Shown one piece after another: positions 46,101 through 59,010 of a stretch of DNA of 64,000 bases (its first letter is position 1; the number at the start of each line of letters is the position of its first letter). The DNA is from Hypomyces perniciosus. Lineage: Eukaryota > Ascomycota > Sordariomycetes > Hypocreales > Hypocreaceae. A model generated the notes under the pieces. It was not told the origin of the DNA. It ran no database searches and worked only from the letters and a program-made list of their open reading frames with translations. The stretch is from the NCBI GenBank assembly GCA_008477525.1, contig SPDT01000004.1, positions 2,666,001-2,730,000 of the forward strand, in the 5' to 3' direction. The position numbers and the translations under genes are program-made.

Positions 46101-46773
46101 GATGTCATCATGGCTGTTAGCTAGTAGTTGTTGGTCCATCTCCCGTGGTGACAGATAAGGAGAATAGGAACCTGAGCGGTCTCGACCTAGGTTCGTCAGT
46201 TGCCAGTAATTCAGACATGAAACCACATAGAACCTCACCAGCAGAGGTGGAGGTAGATGGCCCATCAGTCGTGTTTCCAATGTCAGCATCACCAGAGCCC
46301 ACGTCATATTCATTGCTCCCGGAGTCATGAGCCATGTTTACGGTATCCTCAATTTCCCTGGGTTCATATATGTCTTCAAGTTCCCCCTCGCTGACTTCCC
46401 CTTCCTCGGCTGTGTTGTCATTTGGGACTTTGGTAGCGGGGGTGTTTGTTTCTTGGCCTTCATCGAAAGTAAGATCCCTTGCTGAGACAACTTCAGTTAA
46501 TTTGATGCGGTGTGAATTCCCAGGTTGTGAAGAGGACCAAGGACTTTGCCATGATGCGCCACTCTGTGAGAACCCCAGCCCCAACCCGGGAATCACATTG
46601 CGGTTATGGTTATACGATTCTTTGGCCGCTGCCTCATTGTTGTGGATAGCAGCCTGGTTTGGGTCGGTCGCACGATACGATGCGGCGGGGTACGTGGGAT
46701 AAGGTTGATGCGGATAAGGTGCTTGAGGATGAAAGGTTTGAAGCGGGTCGTATCCATACCCTGACTGGGCCAT
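43107..46773 (-). CDS. Red1/ZFC3H1-like CCCH zinc-finger protein
   Basis: Four exons, 46239-46773, 43713-46186, 43399-43657 and 43107-43318, give 1,159 residues. The N-terminus is Tyr/Pro/Gln-rich (MAQSGYGYDPLQTFHPQAPY), then acidic, with a conserved helical patch (PREMDQQLLANSHDDICSEY, LRLWPLNVRYQNYLDEGVDE). The centre is disordered and holds Arg/Lys-rich coiled coils (MNKKIEAMKRKIAEAEARKK). Near residue 1063 lies a zinc finger, LCPDELAGHSCPRGGKCEYQH, spaced C-x8-C-x5-C-x3-H, in the setting known from the putative zinc-finger domain of fission yeast Red1 and human ZFC3H1. Red1 links the Mtl1 helicase to the exosome (MTREC/PAXT) for nuclear RNA decay. The third junction (GTAGAC donor at 43712) is the weakest. 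Confidence 0.8.
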
Positions 46774-47616
46774 CGTGGATGTTCAAACAAGATGGAACAA
46801 AGGGACTGATGCCCCGAGACAAAGGTCGTACGATTCCAGCCGATCGTACACGTTCTGTACAATAAGTTTTGGCAAAGCCACTCGAGAGTGATGCCGATGT
46901 TCGTAAGAGAAGGGTTTGATTTTCTTGAGAAGCTTGCCTGAGCAATACCTGCTTATTTGAAGCTAGCAATAGACGACGACAGACGTGGAATAGTCAAAGG
47001 TGTGACGTAGGTGACGCGAGTGCAGAAAGGCAGTGAAGGGGACCGGCCGGAGATTCGAATCGCGCAAATCAACGCGCATCATCAACCTCTAGTTGACTGT
47101 CCACCCAAAGTTGGGATCGCGACGCAATATATACGCGAAGCTTGGGATGTCATGTGGGATGGAAAGGGCAATTTTGTTCGACGCCAGCAGTCTGTTGAAC
47201 TTGGGCCGTATCGCCGCTATCCTGTGTCTGGCCTAGCGTATCTGATCCCGATCACCGCCCTTCATGTCACGTGAAGTGGCTCTGTTTACTTTCGAGGGGT
47301 TTTGCCCCAGCAACCGCAATTGTTGTAGTAGTAGTTGTACTACGTACATACAGAGGTAGTTGGTATTGGAGTGGTAAGCTCCTCCACCGTTGACATCGCG
47401 TACTGTCTTTGATGTTATTCTTCATGAGACCCTGATTAAAGTGGAAGCGCAGGTGCTTCTTTTCCCGCCGTTGGTTCTTTTCTCTATCTCGTCCATTTGC
47501 AAATCTCCCCGCCAGCGCCTTGTCCCGCATGCAGGCGAAAGGGGAGTGTCGCAGCCTAATTACTACTACTTCACCACCGCATCGGCATGAACTGCTGTTG
47601 ACGCTGATAATCAACA
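46774..47616. promoter_or_regulatory. Divergent promoter, Red1-like / myosin II
   Basis: 843 bases between two starts pointing apart. No gene recognised; TATA-like words are not obvious. Confidence 0.45.
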
Positions 47617-50600
47617 ATGTCTTTCCACGCCAACAGCCCGGCGCAACGGCGCAATAACCCTTTCGCCAGAACGACATCGCCATCACAAGCTATGCCCTCA
47701 TCTGGCCGACCAAAATCCGCCCTCTTCTCCTCACCGTCTCCACTGCCCGCTGTGACGACACCCATCTCCCATGCAAGAGCCAGGTCGAACAGCTCGTTTG
47801 GGTCGGCAATAGTCCCGTCCAACAGCCTGCAGAGGCATGGCCGGCACGAAACTAGGAATGCTACTCCAACCTCAAACACGTTCGCCCCATCGTTCATCAA
47901 GGAGGAGGAGGATATGAGGCAGAATCATGACGTAGTGAAGGGGATTGAAGGAGAGAATGACTTCTCTGGCAAGAGATACGTGTGGCTTAAGGATCCGCAG
48001 GATGCCTTTGTCAGAGGTTGGGTTGTTGAGGAGCTGGGAGGAAATAAGATATTGGTGCAGACTGAGAATGGGGCAGTTAGTGATTTCTTCCCACAGAATG
48101 ATGCCACTGCTGACACAACCTTAGCAACGAGAAGTGGAAACTGAGAGTGTTGATAAAGTGAACCCCGCCAAGTTCGACAAGGCAAACGATATGGCCGAGT
48201 TGACCCATCTGAACGAGGCCTCAGTCGTTCACAATCTACATATGCGATATCTATCGGACCTGATATATACCTATTCCGGCCTTTTCCTTGTGACAGTCAA
48301 TCCCTACTGTCCCTTGCCCATTTACAGCAATGACTACATCAACACGTACAAAGGGCGAAGTCGAGAAGATACGAAGCCTCACATCTTCGCCATGGCCGAC
48401 GAAGCGTTCCGCAATTTGGTAGGGGAGGGTCAGAATCAGAGCATACTGGTCACTGGCGAATCTGGAGCTGGAAAGACCGAGAACACCAAGAAGGTCATTC
48501 AGTACCTCGCAGCAGTCGCACAGTCCGAGTCTCCTGCGAGAAGCCAGGTCCAGCACTCAAATCTCTCGCAGCAGATTCTCCGTGCCAACCCCATTCTGGA
48601 ATCCTTTGGAAATGCCCAAACTGTTCGAAACAACAATTCCTCAAGATTCGGAAAATTTATTCGAATCGAGTTCAGTCGGGAGGGTGCCATTACTGGGGCA
48701 TTCATCAACTGGTTTTTGTTGGAGAAGTCGAGAGTGATCCGGGTAAACCCTCAAGAGCGAAACTATCACATTTTCTACCAGCTTCTAAAAGGAGCGGATT
48801 CGCGACTCAGGAAGGAGTTGCTCCTGGAACGGCGTGACATTGGAGATTTCTCGTACACACGCAACGGTCATGACAGCGTAGTCGGAACCTCGGACCAAGA
48901 AGAGTGGGACGCGCTGTTGGAGGCTTTTGATGTTATTGGATTCTCCGAAGAGGACAAAATCTCAATTCTCCGTACCGTCTCTGCCGTGCTGCATTTGGGC
49001 AACATCGATGTGGTCAAGGAGAGCCGAAGCGCTGACCAGGCCCGACTAGCGCCCGATGCAAAACTCCAAGCAGCCAGGGTGTGTAAGCTTCTTGGTGTCC
49101 CTCTAGACCCGTTCTTGCAAGGTCTACTTCATCCCAAGGTGAAGGCCGGGCGAGAGTGGGTAGAAAAAGTCCAAACTCCAGAACAGGTCCGTCTCGGTCT
49201 TGATGCCTTGGCCAAAGGCATTTATGAACGTGGCTTCGGTGATCTTGTTACCCGGATCAATCGACAGCTAGATCGGACTGGAATGGGTCTGGACGATTCT
49301 CGTTTCATTGGTGTTCTCGACATTGCAGGTTTTGAGATTTTTGAACGGAACGGCTTCGAGCAACTCTGCATAAATTATACCAACGAGAAACTCCAGCAGT
49401 TCTTCAATCACCATATGTTTGTCCTTGAGCAGGAGGAATATGCCCGCGAGCAGATTGAATGGCAGTTTATCGACTTTGGCCGCGACTTACAACCAACTAT
49501 TGATCTGATTGAGCTGCCAAATCCGATAGGCATTTTCTCCTGCTTAGACGAGGATTGCGTTATGCCAAAGGCAACCGACAAGTCTTTCACGGAGAAACTC
49601 AACTCTTTGTGGGACAAGAAATCCACAAAGTATCGTCCATCACGGCTTGGCCAAGGCTTCATTCTCACACATTATGCCGCCGAAGTGGAATATTCCACTG
49701 AGGACTGGCTGGAAAAGAACAAAGATCCGTTGAATGATAACATCACACGGTTGCTAGCCGCTTCCACGGATAAGCACATTGCCAATATCTTTGCCGACTG
49801 CGCTGATCCAGAAGGTGGCTTGGGTGGCGGGAGGAGTCGCGTGAAAAAAGGGTTGTTCCGAACTGTCGCTCAGAGACATAAGGAGCAGCTTCATAATTTG
49901 ATGGCCCAACTCCAGTCTACACATCCCCATTTTGTTCGTTGCATACTACCAAACCACAAAAAGCGGCCAAAGCAGTTCAACAAACTCCTTGTTCTGGATC
50001 AGCTTCGGTGCAATGGTGTCCTAGAAGGAATTCGCATTGCACGCACTGGCTTTCCTAACCGACTGTCGTTTGCTGAATTCCGCCAACGATATGAGGTTCT
50101 TTGTCCGGATATACCCAAGGGTTATTCAGATAGTCAAGCAGTGGCATCGATGATGCTCGAAAGGCTTGGTCTTGACAAAGCCATGTATCGTGTCGGTATC
50201 ACCAAGGTCTTTTTCCGAGCTGGTGTGCTTGCAGAACTGGAAGAGCAACGAGATGCGTTGATCACGGAAATCATGGCTCGATTTCAATCAGTTGCCAGGG
50301 GTTACATCCGAAGGCGCTCTGCTTACAAGCGACTCTTCCGGGCTGAAGCAACCAGAATCATTCAGAGAAACTTCCACGTTTATCTTGACCTTGTTGAGAA
50401 TCCCTGGTGGCAACTTATTACGAAAATGAAACCGCTTCTTGGAGCAACTCGAACCGCTGCCGAAGTCAAGAAGCGGGATGCCATGATTAAAGATCTCAAC
50501 GACAAGATGCAAGTCGAATTAGAAAATCGCCAAAAGCTGGAGGAGGAGCGCAGAAACTGCCACGCTGAAATTGCCCGAGTCCAGCAAACGCTAGAGAGTG

Positions 50601-53600
50601 AGCGCGCACTTGCATTGGACAAGGAAGAAATTTTCATGCGACTACAGGCTCGAGAGACAGAGTTGGAGGAAAAACTTGCCGGTGCGATTGAAGACCAGGA
50701 GAGATTGGATGATCAACTTGATGAATTCATGGAGGCCAAGAACAGAGCTGAACAAGATGTCGAAAAGTTCAGGGGACAGCTTGAACAAGCAGCTACACTC
50801 ATCGCAAGGCTTGAGGAAGAGAAAAGTCGCCTGTCTGTCAAAGCAACCGAGCTCGAAGCCTCCATTGATGACCTTACTAGAAAACAGTCTGAACGTTCCG
50901 AGAAGGAGGCTGTTATGGAGGGCGAGATGAAGGTGCTGCAGAGCCAATTGGCTCTCAAGGATCGAAAGGCCAGAGACCTTGAGACCAAATTGCTCATGCT
51001 GGATCAAGATCTTGAGGTCAAACTACATGCAGCACAGAAGGAACTTGACGCAGCTAAAGCGCGGGAGACTCGTCTCGCACGGGAGAACCGCGATGTTTAC
51101 GAGCAGCTTACTGAAATTTCCAAGACATCGGCGGATTATGAAGACCTTGTCCGAAGCAAGGAAAGTGAACTGGCATTGCTCCGCGACGACAAGAAGAAAT
51201 CCGAAGCTGAGCGCCGCAGTTTGGAAGATCAAAAGAGGGCGTTGACGGATGACATGGAAAAGACAGCCGCTAGATTCCGCGATGTCCAGGCCGAGCTGGT
51301 GGCGACAAAATCCAAACACACGCAGTTGGAGCGAGAAGCTGAGGACGCCAAGACTCTACTTGAGGCTCGACTCTCTGAAGACGCACAGGCCGATAAGAAC
51401 CGGCAAGTGCTTGAATCTCAAATCAAAGATCTCAAGGATGAGCTGTACAATACCCAAATGGAGTTGAGCAGAGAACGTCAATCTCGAGATGACGTTCAGC
51501 TGCTAGGGGAGCACAAGTACCAGGCCCTCAAGGACGAGTACGACCACCTCAATGAGTCCAAGATCATCATTGAGAAAGAGCTCTACGTACAACAAGATGA
51601 ATTGAGACGAACAATGGAGGCTCGCGCCACTGTTGAGAAAGAGAGAGACGAAGCCAGAGATGAGATTCGCAAACTCCGTCTCGCGAAAACACAGGCTGAA
51701 GAAGCTCGTTTACAAGCGGAGATGGCCGGTGAGCGCCAAGCATCTAGAGCAGCACAAGAGCGAGAAAATAGCCTGCGTAAAGATCTAGAGGCGGCCCAAG
51801 ACCGACTTCGGTGGTTCGAAGAGGAATGCACCAAACTCAATCATCACGTTGAGGAGCTCAACAAGCTCATTCTATCCTCTGGAGAATTTGGACTGAAGAA
51901 TGACCAAGCGAAGGAGAGGATGGAACGAGAGCTCACAACAATCAAGAGTCGGTTAGCAGCTTCTGAAAATGACAATAGAGCCCTGCTCAATAAACTGCAA
52001 CAAAAAGGCCTCGAAATTGCTCGATCCAATTCACGAGCGACGGAGGCGTCCCGAAGCCAGGTCCTCTCACTTCGCGCAGAAAAGGTGAGGCTGGAGGACC
52101 ACAACGACAAGCTGAACAAGCAGCTTGGTGACTCCCAGTTGAACATTGCTGCATTGGAAAAGAAGGTTGAAAAGCTCCATCTTAACCTCGAAGATCTGAA
52201 CCACGAGGTAGCCAGGGAGGCAAAGGTTAGTAGGAATGCAGAGAAGGCCTCTTCAAATTTCACGGTCCAACTTGCAGAAGCCAACCGCAACATCGAGTCA
52301 GAACGTCAGCTACGGAACCAAACGCAATCTACCGTGCGCACCCTGCAGGCCTCACTCGACTCGCGAGACAAGGAACTTGAGGAGTTGCGTGCCCAAATGC
52401 TCAAGGCGTTGAAGATGGTAGACCCTGAGGTGCCTATTCCTCCTCAGTCAAATGCTAGTAACGACAAGGTCTTGCTCAAGAACTTTGATCTGGTCCGCAT
52501 GGTTGAGGAACTGCAGCAAAAGGTTCGTGTTCAGACGGTTGCGAGGACGAATGCGGAGAGCCAACTGAATGAGCTGAGGGCCACTTCGCGAAGCGATAGC
52601 ATCAGCAGACCGAAGTTGGAAGATATTCATTTGAATGAGGCTTCTTATGGTTCTCCTTCGACGAGGAAGCCGGTGAAAATCGGTATCCGTCAAAGTTCTA
52701 ACAATACAACTCCTGTTCGACGTTTCCAGGACACAAACCTACAAGACCCCGCACACTCTGATAGGATACCAGGCAATTCAAACCTGAACAACGTTGCGGA
52801 TTTGAAAGCGGAGAACGAAGAGCTTCAGAATCAGCTCCAGTTGGTACAGATGCAAAATCGCCAGCTCCAGAGTCAGATTGAGCGAAGCACGCCCGTCCCA
52901 GACGCCTATGACGACGGCATGTCACAATTGCGTTTGCAGAAGCTCGAAAAAGCCAACAGCCTTCTTCAGGATCAGCTTGATGATTCCAATAAGAAGATGG
53001 CAGCGATGGACAAGAGCAGGCGAGCAGGCGAGTTGTCACTACGCGATATTCAAACTCGGACTCACGAAGAGCTCTTGGATATCTTCAACAGCCAAGAAGA
53101 AGCACGTCGTTCCCTTCTTCATGATCATAAGGATGCCGTGGCGGAATTGACTGACGTCAAGGCTCATTTCGACAAAATACGCCGCGAGCGGGCCGGGTTA
53201 GAAGTCGAGCTCCGGGACACAAGGTCAGATCTTCAAGAGATGGCGGCGGCTCGCGAGCAAGAGTCTCAAAGCCGGAGCCAGTTGCTTCAGGAGTTCACCG
53301 ACCTTCAAATTCGACTGGATGCAGAAACATCCAGGCTCGCTGACGTAACCTCAAGTCTGGAGATGTATAAGGGCCGAGCAGATGAGTACTTCAGCAAGCT
53401 GGAGCAGGCAGAGATTGCTGTACTGAAGGCCACCAGGGCAGAGCAATTTGCCAGGTCGCAGTCCAAGGAAGCCGAGGATACATATGCTGAGGTTATGTCT
53501 GAGCGACAGAAGATGGATACCTTGATTGAGGATCTTCAGAGCCAGAATCACCGACTCGAAGGCAAGGTGGAGGATTTGTCGACTGATCTCGATGCTGCAA

Positions 53601-54915
53601 CGCAAGCCAAGAAACGACTTCAGCACGAGTTGGAAGACTACCGCAACCAGCGAGCCATGGACATTGAGGACAAGGAATCGAGCATGGAGCAAACTCGCAA
53701 GAAGTATCAAGCCGAATTTGCCACTCTTGCCAAAGAGCTTGATCTTGCCCGGGAGGAGAAACTGTTCAAACAAGCCGAGATTGCCAGACTTCGCGAGGAG
53801 CTTGACGAGCTCCGATCGAAGTGGGATGATGAGGTGTTGAATAGCTCGACATGGTCCAAGGAGAAGTCACGATTGGAGTCCACATTGGCTGATGTGGCCT
53901 CATCGCGTGACGAGGCAGTGAATGCCCACAATGAGGCCCAAGGCAAGATTGTATCACTCTTGTCACAAGTCCGATCACTCCGGTCAACGGTGGATGAAAT
54001 CACGTCAGAGCGCGACCTCTTGATCCGAGAGAAGAAGGGTGTTGAAGCCCGTTTAGCAGAGGCTAAGGCTGGCTTTGATGAGCTTGCAAAGGGCGGCAGC
54101 CCATCGCTTCGAGATGCTGCGGGTGTGGACAAGGAGATTCTGAATCTGAAGTCTAACCTGGCCCAGCAAGAGGACATCGCCATTGCTGCGGTGGAAAAGA
54201 TGCGACGCGCCGAGGCTCTCGTGGCTGAGATTCAGAAGGACGTCGCAGCCGAGCGTGAGGTCAGTGTAGGGTTGCAAAAGCAGAAAGCAACACTGGAAAA
54301 GAGCTTGAACGAGGCACAGCTTAAGCTTGTCGACCTCGAGACCAAGGGTTATTCTAGCGCAAGCCAGGATATTAAGTTCTTGCACAAGCGTATCCAGGAG
54401 GTAATTAACCCAAAAGGCTATTTTACAGCAACAATCATTTACTAACATACTTCTAGCTTGAATACCAACTGGATGACCATGAGACGGAGAAGACAAAATC
54501 TCAACGCTCCGTCCGAAACGTCGACCGCACTGTGAAGGACCTTCAGACACAGGTTGAACGTAAGGACAAACAGAACACGCAACTAGCAGAGGACGTCAAC
54601 CGCATGCGCGACAAGGTCGACAAACTTCTCAAGACGATCGACGAGCTGCAGGCATCCGAGTCTTCGAACCAATTATCTGCCCGTCGTGCCGAGCGTGAGC
54701 TCCGGGAAGAGAAAGAGAAGGTGCTTCGTCTAGAGCGAGAGTTGGAAGGATGGAAGGGTCTCCGTACAGACAAGGGCTCAAACGGGGTGGGCAGCGTTCG
54801 CAGCCGGATGGGCCCGTGGAGAGGCAGCGACACTGAGGAGTCAACGCTGATTGATGTGCCCCAGAGAAACGGCAGCCTGAACAGGGCTCCCAGTCTCACC
54901 AAGGGCTTTTTGTGA
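47617..54915 (+). CDS. Class II myosin heavy chain
   Basis: Three exons, 47617-48075, 48125-54400 and 54457-54915, give 2,397 residues; both introns are phase 0. The first ~95 residues are Ser/Pro-rich, followed by an SH3-like myosin N-terminal fold (KRYVWLKDPQDAFVRGWVVE). The motor runs to about residue 865, with P-loop GESGAGKT (264-271), switch I NNNSSRFGKF, switch II DIAGFE and the relay TNEKLQQFFNHHMF. One clear IQ-like segment (FQSVARGYIRRRSAYKRL, about 870-890) is followed by some 1,400 residues of heptad coiled coil. The C-terminus (SLNRAPSLTKGFL) is a short non-helical tail. Two-headed filament-forming myosin II drives the contractile actomyosin ring at septation; fungal orthologues (A. 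nidulans MyoB type) are about this length. Confidence 0.95.
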
Positions 54916-55386
54916 CGCAGCATCGAATGAGTGACGTGAGGTGGCATGGGTAATGGCGTTTTGTGTTTGGGTTGGCGGTTGCTCATGCGTAGACGGCCGG
55001 TGATTAGGAACGGAGAAGGGGGGTTGGCAGGCTTTGTATTATATGGGATGCCTGGTCAGGCTTGGATTTGTTTTATGGTCGGTATTACATAGTTTAATGA
55101 AAGCAAGGAGGTGCTCGTACCATTGGTCTTCAGTGTGTGATGTTTGACGTGGCCATCCGAGTTGAACAATGGCAGGTCACGAAGACGACGATGGATGACT
55201 TGAGGAACGAGTCATACCACGTACGTGTCCGGCTCCGAGGAGTGGTACGACGCAAACATTAACCGTACAACGGTTGACGGCTTATGACTCTTGACTCTCT
55301 TGCTATATCAAGGTGCTGGCCTCTGCCATTCCAGTTTGAGTCCTTGAAAACAACACAACCAACATCCTCAACATCATTCCTTCATC
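54916..55386. other. Intergenic: myosin 3' end and promoter of next gene
   Basis: 471 bases between two plus-strand genes. No features beyond a C/A-rich leader just before 55387. Confidence 0.45.
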
Positions 55387-56353
55387 ATGGCTGACAACGA
55401 CCAGCAAAATGTCCGCTCTAATGGACACGGCCGGCAGGCCGCACCTCAAGGCAATAGGGGCCGAATGCCAGGGGAGTTTCCCCTAGACTACGTATATGTG
55501 GAAGAGAGCGAGTCGGGGTCAGAGTATTCCTACTCAACTTGTTGCTGCTCATCTTGCTGTCACAGCTGCTGCGAGTGTGGCGATGAGAACGATTGTCCTT
55601 GCTGTAATGCTGAACGTGAAGAGGGGCAATTTCATGGTGGTGATGCAGATGGTGTGGGTGAAGGAATGCGTCGAGTGGCTTTTTGCAACGTTGGAGATGC
55701 GGGAGACAGAGATGTAAGTCCGTATCGCAGCCTCTTTAATCCCATTTACTAACGAATGTCGTCCATCGCAGACACGACATCCTCATCACGGGCAGGGCAG
55801 AGCACACAACCGCAACACTCCCCAGCCATCTTCATCTCATCAGCGGCAGGGCCATAATAACCCCCGAAGACACCCAGGCGAGAGCGGCTCTTCCACTCGT
55901 CCCCACAACAGCAACAACAATGTCTCCTCTGCAAGAATCAACGATGAGATCCACCAAACAATCCAGGGGCTCATCAACTCCATCACTGAGCGTATCAACC
56001 GCCGCCAGGAAGCCACCCGGCAAATCGACCACTGGACCCGGGTGCTAGACGAAACTGACGGTGAAGAGCAACGAGTACGGCAGCAGGCCGCCATGGAACT
56101 CGCTCGGCGTTCAGACGCAACAGCGAGGACGGCAGTAGCAGCAGTAGCAGCAGAGAGTCGAGCCGCTGCCGGAGGAGTTCCAGCAGCTTCCGCTACAGGT
56201 TCGAGAACAAGGCTACAAGAGATAGAGCTCAGGGAGGCCAGGAGACGCTATTACCAGGAGGCCATCCTAGCGGCTCAACGTGGTGGAGGAGAAGACCATT
56301 TTATGTCTGGGGCGAGGAGTGTATCGGGCAGCACGCGGAGGAGACAGCCATGA
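55387..56353 (+). CDS. Cys-rich / basic protein of unknown function
   Basis: Two exons, 55387-55713 and 55772-56353 (intron with TACTAAC branch point), give 302 residues. The start MADNDQQNVRSNG has a good C/A-rich leader. Residues about 50-80 carry a dense Cys cluster (STCCCSSCCHSCCECGDEND, then CPCC), 12 Cys in about 24 positions, which could bind metal. A His/Gln/Asn-rich low-complexity region follows the intron (HPHHGQGRAHNRN). The last ~150 residues form charged helices (NDEIHQTIQGLINSITERIN, RRQEATRQIDHWTRVLDETD) likely to be a coiled coil. No signal peptide, no membrane segment. I do not recognise the family. Confidence 0.7.
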
Positions 56354-58226
56354 GATGAATTGAGAGGGAGGTTAAGAAGGTGTGTGGGATGTCGGAGATT
56401 TCATTGCAACCTCTAATTGAGCTGGCTGTCTTTCAGAGATCTCAGTGATTGAGTCTTCACAGCCACATCATCAAACCCAAAGAAGCATCGAGAGAACGGA
56501 TGAAGAGCTGAACGTTGTGTTTCATGAATTACCTAAAAGCCCTTACCTATAAATGAAGACGGCTGTTGTGGGCTGGATTGATTCTCCTCCTCCTCCATCT
56601 TCGCCTCTTTTTACTCCTGCTGCTTCATCTTTTCTTCATCCTTCTTCTCCTGTTGGCTCTTCTCTCTCTTCTCCCGCCTTAACCGGGCCCATTTTGACTT
56701 CCCTTGACCCTATATGTCGTTTTTTTAGCGAAAATGCTTGAAAAGAGAGATAAAGAAAAAGGTATAAATAAATACATGTGGGCGTTGTCGGGGCGTCTTT
56801 TTGGTGATTTTGTTGGTGGTCCGATTGAAGGTGGCCCGAGGTTGATCTAGTGGCCAATCCTCTGCCGATTATGAGGACCTGATTTGCGTTGGTATTGGAC
56901 ACTATAATTATTATTGGAGCACAGTTAATACTACTACTACTATTACCCCGTAATACTGTATAAAACCAACGACCAAGACATACTACTGGTGGACTCCCCC
57001 CTGTCCATTAAAAGAGACGAGGGAAAAAAAGAAAATCGGCGGTTAATCATGTATCAGATGTCTTGACAAAAATGAATCGGACGATTAAAGTTGGTGTGAT
57101 AGGGTTGGGATTTGAAAACAAAGAGAATCCGAGTCAGATATCACTTGCATAGGTAAGTGGGCGGGACCACAAAAACTATCGCGTAATGCATACAGCCCGA
57201 GATAACTTCAATGCTACTACTTACTGTATAAGTCAGTAGACCTGCACTTTTGCGATGGCAGTTAACTTGACAAAAACATTACACTTGTCACATATTACTC
57301 TCATTGCTTCGGGTAATTCCTATCCAGCATTTGCTTACCGAAAGGAGCCCGTCCAGCGACTCCAGTCCATTCATTATACACAACAGCACCCCCTAGTAGA
57401 CAAACGTAAAATGTTTCAGTCTACGTTTACGAATATTTTAAATACCATTCCAAAGTGTCGATTCTACCCGTCTTGTCGTAAACAGACCGGCCGTAAGAAG
57501 AGCGGACATGAGAAGAGCGGCCACTATGTCTCAAGAAAAGCATTTCCATGTGACTCCATTGATGTCTGGCCTTCATTTCGAATAAGGGATAACGTCGTTC
57601 TAGTTGTTGAAATGATGAGAAATCGGGTATGTAAGGGACTCGGTGATCTTACGTGAGGTGAATCAGAACACACGGCGTTCTCTTTCTACGACAAAATGGC
57701 TGGATAGGAAACCAATGAGGATCGAGGGAGCAGGCAATAGAAACACATAACACGATGTAGTGCAGTTAAGTGGAATTTCAGGTGCCCAAAGGGTTCAGAC
57801 TGACTACGTACCCGAGTTACGCAATATATATACTCTTCCTAGTCACATAATCTAATGCAAGGGAGCCAACTCCTTCACATCATTCCTTGTGTTATTGATA
57901 AAATGTATGATCAAGTCCATTAACCCTATCAAGATGAGCTGGGCAGAGTGCCATCGCCCTTGCAGAATTTTAGTTCAGCTCTTAAAGGGACCACGACTTA
58001 TGTAGTTAGCTAGCAATCAACTTTCGTGAGAATTCATTCTAAAGTTGTCATCAGATCAAATAGAGTACTGTTTCGTAACTATAAAATAGCAGCTTAACCC
58101 CCCTTATAATATTAGATCAGATCTGCCCAGCCTTCGTATAGCATCTCTACCATCACAAGCACTCTTATCCCTCTGCTCTATCATATACTACTTCAGCCTA
58201 AGCGCCTACACTTTCAACTCAACACC
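56354..58226. other. 1.9-kb gene-poor interval
   Basis: 3' flank of the Cys-rich gene, then AT-richer DNA up to the secreted-protein gene. A 133-codon ORF at 57255-57656 has no recognisable features and is left out. The TATA box of the next gene is listed separately. This marks the change from conserved to accessory sequence. Confidence 0.5.
58080..58086 (+). promoter_or_regulatory. TATA box of the secreted-protein gene
   Basis: TATAAAA, about 140 bases before the start codon at 58227, with a C/T- and A-rich leader (ending CTCAACACC) before the ATG. Confidence 0.55.
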
Positions 58227-58804
58227 ATGAAGTCTGGCGTTATTTTCGCTATTCTGTCCTGCCTCACCAGCAGCGCTCTCGCAGCGCCTATTGGCGGTTC
58301 TATGCCTGTTTTTTAGCCCTCAACCATTTCCCAGCTCTCCTAGTCCTATCAACATACCGACAGGTAACGCTCAAGATGGAGGTATACATGCTGGTCCAGT
58401 TGCTAATGCCGGTATTATTGCCGGTATCCATCAACCAAGTCCAAGTAATGATCAAGGTATCGGTGGAAGTTCCGGTCTAATTCCGGCCCCTCCAAACGGT
58501 CAAGCTACCGTTGGACGTGAAGGTACAGGTGCCGGTGGAAGTGTCGGTGGATCTGGAGGTGTAAGCATCAATGTCGGTCTGAGTGGAAGTGTCGTTGTGT
58601 AAGTGGAAGTGTCTATCTAGGTGGTGGCTTTTAATGGCAGTATTCCAGCTGATGAGGGAAACTTGTATTGGCTGTTCTGACTTCAGCCCGACCAACCATC
58701 AAGGAGAGTGTGTGGCAGTAGATATTCAGGGGAGCTGCGAGAAAACCGGCCTGACCGTAGAGTGCTCGACGTTCAATATGATGAGTTGCTCCGGCCAGAT
58801 ATGA
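58227..58804 (+). CDS. Small secreted Gly-rich protein with four-Cys C-terminal tail
   Basis: My model has three exons, 58227-58296, 58364-58598 and 58687-58804, for 140 residues. The start MKSGVIFAILSCLTSSALAA is a textbook signal peptide with cleavage near Ala20. The unspliced frame stops at 58315, so the 67-nt intron (GTTCTA...ACCGACAG) is needed; it joins Gly-Asn-Ala-Gln in phase. The middle (GGIHAGPVANAGIIAGIH, TGAGGSVGGSGGVSINVGLS) is Gly/Ala/Val-rich. The second intron (GTAAGT...CTTCAG) adds a tail with four Cys (GECVAVDIQGSCEKTG, VECSTFNMMSC). Skipping it ends the protein early at 58602. The first donor is weak. No family recognised; size, secretion and Cys make it effector-like or wall-associated. 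Confidence 0.6.
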
Positions 58805-59010
58805 ATCTTTGTAGCATAGTGATGACTTACAGAGTCCTAAATAGTGAACGTTCTGAAGCATTTTGAAAGATTGAAAAAGCTTGAGAGCAACCACTTTATA
58901 AAGTTAAGTCTATTCTATCTATATTACCTTGATAATCCCAGCCCTAGATATTATGTCTTATTTAATATCTTGTATTGTCATTCGCTTACTTCCAAAGTTA
59001 ACGTTCTTCA

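Noticed and set aside
47011..47274. 87-codon ORF between the Red1-like and myosin II genes
   Set aside because: No family features; lies in a divergent promoter.
57255..57656. 133-codon ORF in the interval before the secreted-protein gene
   Set aside because: No family features, no signal peptide, composition like neighbouring AT-rich DNA, and no supporting splice or promoter pattern.
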